From Aneurinibacillus thermoaerophilus (lineage in GTDB: Bacteria > Bacillota > Bacilli > Aneurinibacillales > Aneurinibacillaceae): a stretch of DNA of 64,000 nucleotides. Under the pieces are notes generated by a model. The model had not been told where the DNA came from and made no database searches. It saw nothing but the letters and a program-made list of their open reading frames with translations. Each line of letters opens with the position of its first letter. Within the stretch, counting starts at the first letter, position 1. The stretch lies in contig NZ_FNDE01000003.1 of the NCBI RefSeq assembly GCF_900099925.1, forward strand, positions 62,001 to 126,000, in the 5' to 3' direction. The translations under genes were made by a program, and so were the position numbers. Positions 18,399-27,966 of this stretch are shown here, in pieces.

Positions 18399-19272
18399 GC
18401 ACCTCTTTGACGGTAGACAAAAACGCACGGCTCGCGCGCGAGCGGTAACGGCCGCGGCGATATGCTATAACAAGCGTGCGCCGCGGCGTCGGATCACGCA
18501 ACGATACATACACGGGCAGCATCTCCTCTTTCGAGAAACGCGTGATCATTCTGGGGACAAAGGCAATCCCCATTCCTGCGGCCACAAGCGACTGTACGGT
18601 TTCAATGTTGCTGCTTTCAAATACAACTTGCGGAACGAATCCCGCTTCTTCACACCATTTGGCGGCCAGGGTGCGAAACCCCTGGCCCTTTTTCAGCATA
18701 ATAAACGCTTCAGCATTTAGTTCGCGAATCTCTACTTCCTTTCTCCGGGAAAGCGGATGATCAGGTGGCACAGCTAGACAAATTTCTTCTTCCAATATCG
18801 GCTCCCACTCAAGATTCGGCTCCTGTATCGGCAGTGAAAGCAGGCTCATTTCCGTTGTGCCGCGGGCCGTCAATTGCTCCAACACAAGGGTCGGTTCTTC
18901 AACCAAACGCACCTGGATGCCAGGATACTTTCTTTTAAACACGGGAAGTACGAGCGGCAAAATGTGTGCTCCCGTAATGGGCAGACTACCGACCGTAAGC
19001 GTCCCTTTTTCCAATTCCACCATATCCTGCATCTCTTTTTTCAATTGCTCCACCGCATCAAGAATTCTCGTCGCCGATTCATAAAAACGCTCTCCTGCAT
19101 CGGTCAGGCGGGTCGAACTTGAACGCTCAAATAAAATAACATCCAATTCCTTCTCCAACTTGGCGATTTGCTGGCTAAGCGATGGTTGCGCTAAATGCAA
19201 CTTTTCCGCCGCTTTTGAAAAACTTTTTTCTTCCGCGATCGTCACAGCATACAGCAATTGTCTAAATTCCAT
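18364..19272 (-). CDS. LysR-family transcriptional regulator
   Basis: 302 residues. Winged helix-turn-helix at the N-terminus (FSKAAEKLHLAQPSLSQQIA, KLEKELDVILFERSS), then the periplasmic-binding-like effector domain. It is divergent from leuC across a 143-bp gap that contains a perfect T-N11-A-type operator. This is the classical arrangement for a LysR protein controlling its neighbour, so it is a candidate regulator of leuCD. The effector cannot be named from sequence. Confidence 0.88.
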   Translation of the reverse strand: MEFRQLLYAVTIAEEKSFSKAAEKLHLAQPSLSQQIAKLEKELDVILFERSSSTRLTDAGERFYESATRILDAVEQLKKEMQDMVELEKGTLTVGSLPITGAHILPLVLPVFKRKYPGIQVRLVEEPTLVLEQLTARGTTEMSLLSLPIQEPNLEWEPILEEEICLAVPPDHPLSRRKEVEIRELNAEAFIMLKKGQGFRTLAAKWCEEAGFVPQVVFESSNIETVQSLVAAGMGIAFVPRMITRFSKEEMLPVYVSLRDPTPRRTLVIAYRRGRYRSRASRAFLSTVKEVLREMEQSFRRF

Positions 19273-19294
19273 TCAAATCTTCCTTCTTCATTTT

Positions 19295-19311
19295 TATAGG
19301 AAAAACCTATA
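19295..19311. promoter_or_regulatory. LysR-type operator (perfect inverted repeat)
   Basis: TATAGG-AAAAA-CCTATA, arms perfectly complementary, lies between the LysR gene and leuC, 23 bp from the LysR start. This is the T-N11-A geometry recognised by LysR proteins. Confidence 0.6.
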
Positions 19312-19415
19312 CATTTTATAAATATTATATCTTTGAACTTTTCAGTTTTCTATGCTAAAACTTATATAAAGATTCAAAAAAGTAATAAACAATTACAGAA
19401 AAAGGGGAGAGACGA

Positions 19416-20855
19416 ATGAAACCACGCACAATGTTTGAAAAAATCTGGGACAATCACGTCATCCACGCGGAAGAAAACAAACCCAGTCTGCTATACATCG
19501 ACCTGCATCTTGTGCATGAAGTAACATCTCCGCAGGCGTTTGAAGGATTGCGTCTCGCGGGCCGTAAAGTGCGGCGTCCGGATTTAACGTTTGCGACCGT
19601 CGACCACAACGTGCCAACAACAAACCGCTCCCTTCCGATCGAAGATCCAATTTCCCGTCAGCAAATTGAAACGTTGCAGCAAAACTGCAAAGAATTTGGC
19701 ATCACGCTGTTTGACCTTGACAGCAAAGAGCAGGGCGTTGTTCACGTCATGGGCCCGGAACTCGGCTTGACGCACCCGGGCAAAACGATCGTATGCGGAG
19801 ATAGCCATACATCTACTCACGGAGCCTTCGGCGCGCTCGCCTTTGGTATCGGTACAAGCGAAGTGGAGCATGTGCTCGCGACCCAATGCCTGCAGCAAAA
19901 AAAGCCAAAAACGCTCGAAGTGCATGTGGAAGGCGACCTCCCGCTCGGCGTAACGGCAAAAGACTTGATTCTTGCTATTATCGCAAAGTGGGGCACAGAT
20001 TTTGCCACCGGATACGTCATTGAATATACGGGCGAAGCTATCAAAAAACTGTCCATGGAAGAGAGAATGACCGTCTGCAATATGTCAATTGAAGCAGGCG
20101 CACGCGCAGGGCTGATCGCGCCGGACGAGACGACATTTGAATATTTAAAAGGACGCCAGTTCGCGCCAAAAGGCGAAGAATGGGATAAGGCGGTAGAAGC
20201 CTGGAGGAAGCTCGTGACCGATGAGGGCGCGGAATACGACCGTCGCGTAGTCATCGACGCATCCACCATCGAACCGCAGGTTACATGGGGCACAAGCCCG
20301 GGCATGGGAATCGGCATTACCGGCGTAGTTCCGGCGCCAGAAGATTTTGCGACGGAAAATGAGCGCAAAGCGGCACAAAAAGCGCTGGAATACATGGGCC
20401 TCGAGCCACACACGCCGATGACTAAAATCCAGATCGACCGCGTGTTCATTGGTTCCTGTACGAACGGACGCATCGAAGACTTGCGCGCCGCAGCGAAAAT
20501 CGCCAACGGCTACAAAGTTGCGCCGCATGTGCAGGCGATGGTTGTACCAGGTTCCGGGATGGTAAAGGAGCAGGCGGAAAAAGAAGGGCTGGATAAAATC
20601 TTCATTGAAGCTGGTTTTGAATGGCGCGAGCCGGGCTGTAGCATGTGCCTAGCGATGAACCCGGATGTACTCGCTCCCGGCGAACGCTGCGCTTCCACTT
20701 CAAACCGCAATTTTGAAGGACGCCAAGGCCGCGGTGGACGCACGCACCTCGTAAGCCCGGAAATGGCAGCGGCAGCCGCAATCGCCGGCCATTTCGTCGA
20801 CGTCCGTAACTGGGAAGTAAAAGCAAAGGAGGAAAAAGCACATGGAACCGTTTAA
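19416..20855 (+). CDS. leuC: 3-isopropylmalate dehydratase large subunit
   Basis: 479 residues, typical length. Catalyses isomerisation of 2- to 3-isopropylmalate in leucine synthesis with LeuD. The 4Fe-4S cysteines are present in [11 protein letters not shown] and [32 protein letters not shown] is the aconitase-family signature. The ATG follows AAAGGGGAGAG. leuD starts 14 bp before its end, so the pair is translationally coupled. No leuA or leuB lies next to it. Confidence 0.97.
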   Translation: MKPRTMFEKIWDNHVIHAEENKPSLLYIDLHLVHEVTSPQAFEGLRLAGRKVRRPDLTFATVDHNVPTTNRSLPIEDPISRQQIETLQQNCKEFGITLFDLDSKEQGVVHVMGPELGLTHPGKTIVCGDSHTSTHGAFGALAFGIGTSEVEHVLATQCLQQKKPKTLEVHVEGDLPLGVTAKDLILAIIAKWGTDFATGYVIEYTGEAIKKLSMEERMTVCNMSIEAGARAGLIAPDETTFEYLKGRQFAPKGEEWDKAVEAWRKLVTDEGAEYDRRVVIDASTIEPQVTWGTSPGMGIGITGVVPAPEDFATENERKAAQKALEYMGLEPHTPMTKIQIDRVFIGSCTNGRIEDLRAAAKIANGYKVAPHVQAMVVPGSGMVKEQAEKEGLDKIFIEAGFEWREPGCSMCLAMNPDVLAPGERCASTSNRNFEGRQGRGGRTHLVSPEMAAAAAIAGHFVDVRNWEVKAKEEKAHGTV

Positions 20856-21450
20856 AAAGATTACAAGCGTGGTTGCTCCGCTCGACCGTGTCAATGTCGA
20901 TACAGACGCAATTATCCCGAAACAATTCTTGAAGCGCATTGAACGCACCGGTTTCGGCCAGTTCCTGTTCTATGAATGGCGCTTTGACGAAAACAACAAC
21001 CCGAATCCGAATTTCGAATTAAATAAGCCGCGCTACAAAGGAGCGCACATCTTGCTTGCGCGCAACAACTTCGGATGCGGCTCATCTCGTGAGCACGCGC
21101 CGTGGGCTTTGCTCGATTACGGTTTTAAAGTAATTATTGCACCGTCTTTTGCGGACATCTTCCATAACAACTGCTTTAAAAACGGCATTTTGCCGATTGT
21201 ACTGCCGGAAGAGACGGTGGACAGGCTGTTCCGCAACATAACAGAAACCGAAGGCTATAAGCTGACCGTCGATTTGGAAAACAATAAGATTACAGATGAG
21301 CAGGGCCTTGAAATTGCGTTCAGTGTGGATGCATACCGCCGCGAGTGCCTGCTCAAAGGTTTGGACGATATTGGCATCACTCTGATGCATGAAGACAAAA
21401 TCGCCGAATATGAAAAAAATTATCCAAGCTATTACAAAATCGCGCAATAA
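20842..21450 (+). CDS. leuD: 3-isopropylmalate dehydratase small subunit
   Basis: 202 residues, normal length. The swivel-domain motif [16 protein letters not shown] identifies LeuD. The start lies inside the end of leuC, 6 nt after AAAGGAGG. Works as a heterodimer with LeuC. Confidence 0.97.
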   Translation: MEPFKKITSVVAPLDRVNVDTDAIIPKQFLKRIERTGFGQFLFYEWRFDENNNPNPNFELNKPRYKGAHILLARNNFGCGSSREHAPWALLDYGFKVIIAPSFADIFHNNCFKNGILPIVLPEETVDRLFRNITETEGYKLTVDLENNKITDEQGLEIAFSVDAYRRECLLKGLDDIGITLMHEDKIAEYEKNYPSYYKIAQ

Positions 21451-21464
21451 ATCATTAAAAAAAG

Positions 21465-21510
21465 CCGGAAAAACTTGTGAACAAATGTCTCGCAAGTTTT
21501 TCTGGTTTCT
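21465..21510 (+). terminator. leuCD terminator
   Basis: CCGGAAAAACTTGTGA pairs with TCGCAAGTTTTTCTGG (two mismatches). The T tract is partly in the right arm. Confidence 0.55.
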
Positions 21511-21534
21511 GTCTCCTTATTCTTCAGCTACTTT

Positions 21535-21795
21535 TTAATACGGTGCAAACGGATATGGATATGGTGTCGGATACGGAGCGGGGTACGGATACGGTGCCGG
21601 ATATGGATACGGCACATACTTTTTACTGTGTCCAAAAAGGAACGGGGTTAGGAACAAAAACGGAATAATGGGCCAGATCGAGCCGCGCTCATCCTGTACA
21701 TAACCATAGTGGTGCGGATATGACACAGGATACACATATTCAGTGTACGGAAATGAATGCTGTTCATAGGTAAAAGCGGGTTGTTTGTTTTCCAT
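21535..21795 (-). CDS. Tyr/Pro-rich repeat protein, candidate spore coat component
   Basis: 86 residues. The N-terminal half is aromatic (YEQHSFPYTEYVYPVSYPHH). A hydrophobic stretch follows (IWPIIPFLFLTPFLFG). The tail is a repeat of Tyr-Pro dipeptides in PAPYPYP units. Tyr/Pro repeats are common in coat proteins that become cross-linked. The ATG at 21795 follows GGAGG. No named family is recognised. Confidence 0.65.
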   Translation of the reverse strand: MENKQPAFTYEQHSFPYTEYVYPVSYPHHYGYVQDERGSIWPIIPFLFLTPFLFGHSKKYVPYPYPAPYPYPAPYPTPYPYPFAPY

Positions 21796-21923
21796 AATGA
21801 GCCTCCACATTCATTCTTAATGTAGTCTTCATATGCTACTACACTATGATCATGCAAAGCGAATGCCCCTCTTTTTGCACAAAATAGGCTCCCAGCCCAG
21901 CTCATCCGCTTCTCTTACACTTC

Positions 21924-23828
21924 TTACGCCAATTTCTCCAATTCGTTCAATGCTTGTTCAAACACATCAAGCGCCCGTGAAATAACTTCAGGGTTCCGCA
22001 AATCAACCCCGGCTTTTCTAAGTACATCAAGCGGCGGTGCCGAGCCGCCCGCTTTCAGGAATGCGAGGTATTGTTCCCGCTTTTCTGGGCCGCCGTGCAA
22101 AAGCCTATCCGCGAGCGCGGTCGCTGCCGAAAAACCGGTCGCATATTGGTACACATAGAAATTTTTATAAAAATGCGACACACGCGCCCACTCATAGCCA
22201 ACATTCGGATCTAGCGTAAGCGCCGGCCCGTAATACTCGGCCACCAGCTTCCGATAACGTCGCACCAAATCATCGGCTGTCAACGCTTCTCCCTTCTCCG
22301 CCGCCTGATATATATCGCGTTCAAATTCGGCGAACATCGTCTGGGCAAACAGCGTCCCTTGAAACGTGTCCAGGTAGCGGTTTAACAACATGGCCCGTTC
22401 TTTTTTATCCTTGGCCTCTTCAATCCAGCGGCGCAAAAGCAGCGATTCGTTGACTGTCGATGCGACTTCCGCCACAAAAATATCATAATTTGCGTTCAAA
22501 TAGTTTTGTGTCTTATTGGCGTAATACGAATGCATGGCATGTCCCATTTCGTGCGCCATCGTCAGCACATCATCCAGCCTTCCGTTGTAATTTAAAAGTA
22601 CGTACGGCGGATACCCGTACACCGCAGTCTGGTAGGCGCCGCCCGTTTTTCCTGTGCGGCTGTAGACGTCCATCCAGCGGTTTCTAAATGCTTCCTCCAG
22701 CTTCTGCTGATACTCTGCGCCAAGCGGCGCAAGTCCTTCCCGCACCATCGTTTTCGCTTCGCTAAGCGTGTACTCCCGCTTTTTTCCTCGAATGAAAGGA
22801 ACATATAAATCATACTTATGCAGCGCTGAAAGCCCCAGCATTTTTTTTCGTAGCGCCGTATAACGATGCAGCAAATGAATGCGATGGCGCACGGTTGAAA
22901 TTAATTGATCATATATACTTTCCGGAATGTCGGATGCGTGCAACGCGGCGTAACGGGCAGACGGATAACGCCGCGCCTGCGCATATACGACATTCCTTCT
23001 TACTTCTCCTGCAAGCAATGAAGCGAACGTGTTCCCATATTGCGCGTATGTGCCATAGACCGCTTCAAACGCACGGCGGCGCACGGCTTGCTTCGGGGAA
23101 GTCATGAAAGAAACGTAACGTTCGCGGGTCAACGGCACGCTTTTTCCTTTTTCATCTTTGATGGAAGGAAACGCAAGATCCGTATCAAGCAAAAACCGGT
23201 AAGCCTGAGCGGCTGTCCCCATCGCTTCCCCGGTCAACGCAAGCAATTTTTCTTCTTTCTCGGATAAAATATGGCCTCGTTCTTTGCGTAACTCACTAAT
23301 ATAGCGCCTATATTTGACCAGCTTTTTTTCTGCATGGTACATCCGTTCCAGCTTTTTGTCATCAAGCCTTGCGAGCTCCGGGCCAATAAATGAAGTGGCG
23401 AGCGTCAGCTTTTGCGCCGTCCGCCGCGCTTCATGCAATCTTTGCTGTGCGATTGAATCGGTAGTATGCGTATCGAATTGTAGTTGGGCATATACATATG
23501 CCTTTTCTAGCTTACGGGATGCTTCTTCTTGCTTCGAAAGCGCCTCATATAAATGATGTGCATGATCTAATTTTCCTTTATAAGAAGCGATAAGCGCAGC
23601 CTCTCTCACAATCGATTGAATATCTTTTTGCCAAGCATCTGATGAAGCGTACAACCTTGTAAGGTCCCATGTATCCGCAATAGCGGGGCGCTCGTGCAAG
23701 GTAGGGGGAGTTGCTCTCTCCGCTGTGCGGAATGTGGGAACCCCGAGTCCCCCGCTGCCCACAATCAGCCATACACCAACCGCCATACCTGCGAACGGAA
23801 TCAGCAACTTTTTGCGCATTGCCCCCAT
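21924..23828 (-). CDS. pepF: Exported M3-family oligoendopeptidase F
   Basis: About 634 residues. The zinc site MAHEMGHAMHSYY (HExxH) and a downstream glutamate in VAEVASTVNESLLL identify M3B PepF. Unlike cytoplasmic PepF it has an N-terminal MRKKLLIPFAGMAVGVWLIV segment, a signal peptide or anchor, implying action outside the membrane. AAGGAGG lies inside the longer reading frame, so the start is the ATG at 23828 or 23819, not further upstream. It would hydrolyse short peptides. Confidence 0.88.
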   Translation of the reverse strand: MGAMRKKLLIPFAGMAVGVWLIVGSGGLGVPTFRTAERATPPTLHERPAIADTWDLTRLYASSDAWQKDIQSIVREAALIASYKGKLDHAHHLYEALSKQEEASRKLEKAYVYAQLQFDTHTTDSIAQQRLHEARRTAQKLTLATSFIGPELARLDDKKLERMYHAEKKLVKYRRYISELRKERGHILSEKEEKLLALTGEAMGTAAQAYRFLLDTDLAFPSIKDEKGKSVPLTRERYVSFMTSPKQAVRRRAFEAVYGTYAQYGNTFASLLAGEVRRNVVYAQARRYPSARYAALHASDIPESIYDQLISTVRHRIHLLHRYTALRKKMLGLSALHKYDLYVPFIRGKKREYTLSEAKTMVREGLAPLGAEYQQKLEEAFRNRWMDVYSRTGKTGGAYQTAVYGYPPYVLLNYNGRLDDVLTMAHEMGHAMHSYYANKTQNYLNANYDIFVAEVASTVNESLLLRRWIEEAKDKKERAMLLNRYLDTFQGTLFAQTMFAEFERDIYQAAEKGEALTADDLVRRYRKLVAEYYGPALTLDPNVGYEWARVSHFYKNFYVYQYATGFSAATALADRLLHGGPEKREQYLAFLKAGGSAPPLDVLRKAGVDLRNPEVISRALDVFEQALNELEKLA

Positions 23829-23897
23829 CCGCCTCCTTCTCTGCATTTTCTTCCTAATTTTTTGCAAAGAAAGAGGGAAATATGTAATTTTCTTCTT

Positions 23898-24818
23898 CTA
23901 CATAGAGAAACACTTGTCAATGAGCGCCATGCGGACGAACAGGCCGTTTTCCGCCTGACGGAAGTACGCGGCGCGCGGGTCATGATCCACCTCGACCGCA
24001 ATCTCGCCAGCACGCGGCAGTGGATGCAGTACGATGCTATCTTTTTTCATCACCGAGAGCAAGGCATTATCAATGATATACTTGCCGCAGGCTTTCTCAT
24101 ACTCGTCAAGCGACGTAAAACGCTCTTTTTGGATGCGGGTCTGATAGAGCACATCTGCCGTTTTTGCCACTTTCTCCAAATCGTGTTCTTCTTCGTACGA
24201 AACCCTTTTTTCATCCAGATATTTTTTCACATATGTGGGAATTTGTACGTTTTCCGGAGCGGTGAACGAAATGTGAATCTTGTTATAATTGGCAAGCAAA
24301 TAAGACAAGGAATGAACCGTACGTCCGTTCGCCAAATCTCCGATCATGACGATATGCAGATCATCCAGACGGCCGAGTTCTTTTTTAATCGTGTACAAAT
24401 CCAAAAGCGACTGCGTCGGGTGTTCCCCCGCGCCGTCTCCTGCGTTAATAATCGGTACGGTCGCCACCGCAGCAGCGCGTTCAGCCGCTCCAATATCCGT
24501 ATGGCGAATAACGATAACATCGCTGTAGCTGGATACGACACGAATAGTGTCTTCCAATGTTTCCCCCTTAATGGTGGACGAAAATTGAGCCGCATTTTCT
24601 GTTCCGATTACCTTGCCGCCAAGACGGGACATTGCCGACTCAAACGACAGGCGCGTCCGGGTGCTCGGCTCAAAGAAAAGTGTCGTCATCACTTTATTGC
24701 TGTAGCGATCGCTTCCACCTTCCGCCACCACCCGTTCCATTTCTTTGGTTTTTACAAAAATCTCGTCCAATTCCGGACGGGTAAATTGCTTTGCTCCTAA
24801 TACATGGTACAGTAACAC
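23898..24818 (-). CDS. pyrB: Aspartate carbamoyltransferase catalytic subunit
   Basis: 306 residues, the family norm. Forms carbamoyl-aspartate in pyrimidine synthesis. Carbamoyl-phosphate site FFEPSTRTRLSFESAM, aspartate-site HPTQSLLDL and HPLPRAGEI are all present. Start GTG at 24818: AAAGGAG lies 8 nt before it, inside the longer frame that begins at 24836. It stands alone: no pyrR/pyrP/pyrC neighbours and no pyrI next to it. Its sequence style (SDRYSNKVMTTLFFEPSTRT) looks to me closer to the enteric/clostridial type than to the pyr-operon PyrB of Bacillus, so it could be a second copy. Confidence 0.92.
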   Translation of the reverse strand: MLLYHVLGAKQFTRPELDEIFVKTKEMERVVAEGGSDRYSNKVMTTLFFEPSTRTRLSFESAMSRLGGKVIGTENAAQFSSTIKGETLEDTIRVVSSYSDVIVIRHTDIGAAERAAAVATVPIINAGDGAGEHPTQSLLDLYTIKKELGRLDDLHIVMIGDLANGRTVHSLSYLLANYNKIHISFTAPENVQIPTYVKKYLDEKRVSYEEEHDLEKVAKTADVLYQTRIQKERFTSLDEYEKACGKYIIDNALLSVMKKDSIVLHPLPRAGEIAVEVDHDPRAAYFRQAENGLFVRMALIDKCFSM

Positions 24819-24856
24819 GATGGTTTCTCCTTTCATATGTATATGAGTGCATAGAA

Positions 24857-24884
24857 AACCACTCTGACGAAAATCAGAGTGGTT
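24857..24884 (-). terminator. Terminator hairpin between S1-domain gene and pyrB
   Basis: Arms AACCACTCTGA and TCAGAGTGGTT are perfectly complementary (11 bp) with a short T run on the minus strand. Being directly upstream of pyrB, it could also act as an attenuator. Confidence 0.65.
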
Positions 24885-24914
24885 GAATCTACTAAAAGAG
24901 TGGTAAGGTCCCGT

Positions 24915-25313
24915 TCAGCGCCGTTTTTCACGCTTGCCCAGGTCGCCCATCTTGTCCTCGCTCGTTTTCAGCCAGCGTTTCATCATGGCTTCAAAATCTT
25001 CTTTCGAGCTGTTCTGACGTCCGCCTTGACTGCGGTTCTCATCCCGCTTCTTAAAAGCGCGACGGTCATCCTTCTTTTCTTCATTGATCCTCATAGTTAA
25101 CGAGATTTTACCGTCGTTTTTAATCTCCAGCACTTTTACAGTCACTTTGTCTCCTACTTTGACAAATTGGTTAATATCCTCGACATAAGAAGAAGCAATT
25201 TGTGAAATATGGACGAGTCCCTGCTTGTTCTCTCCGAGATTAACAAAAGCGCCAAAAGATTGAACTCCTACAACGGTACCTTCCAAAATATTGCCGACAG
25301 CGATGTTACTCAA
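24915..25313 (-). CDS. yugI: S1 RNA-binding domain protein (YugI/GSP13-like)
   Basis: 132 residues. A single S1/OB domain at 5-75 (GNILEGTVVGVQSFGAFVNL, GLVHISQIAS, GDKVTVKVLEI) is followed by a basic, disordered tail. This matches the length and layout of B. subtilis YugI, a general stress, ribosome-associated S1 protein. Confidence 0.88.
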   Translation of the reverse strand: MSNIAVGNILEGTVVGVQSFGAFVNLGENKQGLVHISQIASSYVEDINQFVKVGDKVTVKVLEIKNDGKISLTMRINEEKKDDRRAFKKRDENRSQGGRQNSSKEDFEAMMKRWLKTSEDKMGDLGKREKRR

Positions 25314-25463
25314 AAAATGTTCCCCCTAAAAGAATTTACTATACGTTTACTATACATGAAACAAAAAGAATAATAAAGAACTTTGCGGCCAGCAAAATAC
25401 AAGTCATCATGCGTCATTTTTCTATTACAGTATTTCCAGTTTACCAAAAAGGTACTCCTTTGC

Positions 25464-27959
25464 TTACTCGGAGCAACTGTCCACACCTTCTCCGGCTTGT
25501 TTTTCCTCCGCGCGCGCTGTAAACAAAATAGACGCTACTTCTTCGCCAGGATCAAGCTGTACCATGGTGCGTCCGACAGAACCCTGATCGTTTACTGATA
25601 AATGCTTGCAGTACGCCTCCCAGTCGATCCGTACTTCACGGCCTTTATCCGTGCGACCCAGTAGACCGTGCTTCATCTCTCCTTCAAGGAACGCAACTTT
25701 CACCTCATGCGGCTGCACTTTGCGGCGCCGAATTACGAGCACGCCCTTACCGCTCCGGCCCTGCGTGGTAAACTGGGTGACGAAAGTGCGCTTGATGACC
25801 CCTTCTTTTGTGATGATTTGTAACACATCTTCCGCTTCTGGCTTCACTACGAAAGAAGCCACGACACGCTCACCTTCCTCAAGCTTCATGCCACGCACAC
25901 CTGCCGTATTTCGTCCAGTCAGCGGCACCTCAGCCACAGGAAACCGAATCGCCATACCACCGGAAGACACAAGCAGGAACTCATCTTCCTCGCCACACAT
26001 ATGCACTGTTTCAATCTTATCATCGTCTTTTAGCTTCACCGCGACAATGCCGCGCTTTTTCTGGGTTTTGCTGTATTCTTCTCCTTTTGTCCGCTTAATC
26101 ATACCGCCTTCGGTCACAAATGCGAACGATTCATCCGCTACACGATCCAGTGAATCTACTTTGTATGCGGCCACAATTTTCTGCTCTTTGCTAAGGGGCA
26201 AGACATTGACCAAGCTGGTGCCAATGTCTTTCCAGCGGCCATCTGGAATTTCGTGAACCGGAATCTGATAGAAATATCCATCATTCGTAAATAAAAGCAG
26301 GTGGTGGATTGTATTTGTCCTGAAAAAATAGCGTATCGTGTCGCTTTCTTTGACGCCAGCCGTTTCGATAGAAGCACCGGAACTGTTAAACGAACGCAGC
26401 GACGTCCGTTTAATGTATTGCTCCTCGGTAATCGTAACGATCACTTCCTCTGCCGGCACGGTAACAGAAATATCAACTTCTAGGTTTTCAATTTCATCTT
26501 CGAGCGTCGTCCGGCGATCATCGCCGTATTTATCGCGGATTTCGCTCAGTTCTTTTTCCAGCACTTTGTTCAGTTTTTTCTCGCTCTTTAGGATTCCCTC
26601 CAGAGCGGAAATTTTCTTGTTCAAATCTTTTTCTTCTTTCTCGTACCTTTTAATATCCAGGCGTGTTAACTGATGCAAGCGAATATCAAGAATGGCCTCC
26701 GCTTGCTCATACGTGAAAGCAAAATTCGCCATCAAACGATTTCGCGCGTCTTCCCGTCCGTCCGAATCCATAATCGTATCGATCACCTGGCGCAGAATGG
26801 AAATCGCTTTAATGATTCCTTCTACGATATGCAGACGTTTTCGCGCCTTCTCCAAATCATGTGTCGTCCGGCGGGTAATTACTTCTTTCTGGTGTGCGAT
26901 ATAAGCGCCGAGAATGCCTTTCAAACCGAGTTGCTGGGGACGCTCGTCAGCGATCACAAGCATATTGAAGCTGTATGAAATCTGCAAATCTGTCTTTTTG
27001 AACAGATAGTGTAAAATGCCATCCACATCAGCATCCTTGCGCACCTCAAGCACAATTCGCATGCCTTCGCGATCCGTTTCGTCCCGTACTTCAAGCAGGC
27101 CATCCACGTTTTTCTCAATAATTTCTTCTTCAATTTGCGTGACAAGCGCTTTTTTCTTCACCGTATACGGAATCTCATCGACCACGATTAGCTTTCGTCC
27201 TTGCTTGCCGTTTTCCATATGGGTCCTTGAGCGGATAATCATCCGACCGGCTCCCGTTTCATACGCTTTTTTAATCTCTTCCCGACCCTGGATAATGCCG
27301 CCGCCCGGCAAATCGGGGCCCGGAATATATTTCATCAACTCATCGAGCGAAATGTCCGGATTATGAAGCAGCGCAATCGTCCCATTTATAACTTCCCGCA
27401 GGTTATGCGTCGGAATTTCGGTGGCAAACCCGATGGAAATCCCGGTCACGCCGTTTACGAGCAAATTCGGAAAACGCGCAGGCAGCACGGTCGGCTCTTT
27501 CGATGTATTGTCGTAGTTCGGAATAAAATCAACCGTATCCTTTTCAATATCACGCAACATTTCCATCGCGATCGGCATAAGACGCGCTTCCGTATAACGC
27601 ATCGCCGCGGCGGTATCGCCATCTACCGTACCCCAATGACCATGCCCGTCAATGAGCGGTTCGCGCATTTTGTGCGGCTGAACCAGATTCACCATCGTCT
27701 CATAGATGGATGAATCACCGTGCGGGTGATAGTTTCCCATAACGTCACCAACCGTCTTCGCCGACTTGCGATACGGACGATCTGGTGTGTTTTTTTCTTT
27801 GTACATTGAATACAATACTCGGCGTTGCACAGGCTTTAAGCCATCCCGCACATCCGGGATGGCCCGCGATAAAATGATATAGCGGGCATAATCGCTGAAC
27901 CTGGAGCGATATACATCCCGCACGCTCATCTGTAAATACTCTTCATGCGGTAATGACAT
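25464..27959 (-). CDS. parC: DNA topoisomerase IV subunit A
   Basis: 831 residues, typical for Gram-positive ParC/GrlA. Breaks and rejoins DNA to decatenate chromosomes with ParE. The catalytic tyrosine sits in AAMRYTEARL; the quinolone-resistance region HPHGDSSIYETMV is present. The C-terminal beta-propeller blades follow (for example GRSGKGVLVIRR). It starts 7 bp after parE, so the two are an operon. Confidence 0.96.
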   Translation of the reverse strand: MSLPHEEYLQMSVRDVYRSRFSDYARYIILSRAIPDVRDGLKPVQRRVLYSMYKEKNTPDRPYRKSAKTVGDVMGNYHPHGDSSIYETMVNLVQPHKMREPLIDGHGHWGTVDGDTAAAMRYTEARLMPIAMEMLRDIEKDTVDFIPNYDNTSKEPTVLPARFPNLLVNGVTGISIGFATEIPTHNLREVINGTIALLHNPDISLDELMKYIPGPDLPGGGIIQGREEIKKAYETGAGRMIIRSRTHMENGKQGRKLIVVDEIPYTVKKKALVTQIEEEIIEKNVDGLLEVRDETDREGMRIVLEVRKDADVDGILHYLFKKTDLQISYSFNMLVIADERPQQLGLKGILGAYIAHQKEVITRRTTHDLEKARKRLHIVEGIIKAISILRQVIDTIMDSDGREDARNRLMANFAFTYEQAEAILDIRLHQLTRLDIKRYEKEEKDLNKKISALEGILKSEKKLNKVLEKELSEIRDKYGDDRRTTLEDEIENLEVDISVTVPAEEVIVTITEEQYIKRTSLRSFNSSGASIETAGVKESDTIRYFFRTNTIHHLLLFTNDGYFYQIPVHEIPDGRWKDIGTSLVNVLPLSKEQKIVAAYKVDSLDRVADESFAFVTEGGMIKRTKGEEYSKTQKKRGIVAVKLKDDDKIETVHMCGEEDEFLLVSSGGMAIRFPVAEVPLTGRNTAGVRGMKLEEGERVVASFVVKPEAEDVLQIITKEGVIKRTFVTQFTTQGRSGKGVLVIRRRKVQPHEVKVAFLEGEMKHGLLGRTDKGREVRIDWEAYCKHLSVNDQGSVGRTMVQLDPGEEVASILFTARAEEKQAGEGVDSCSE

Positions 27960-27966
27960 TAGCTCT

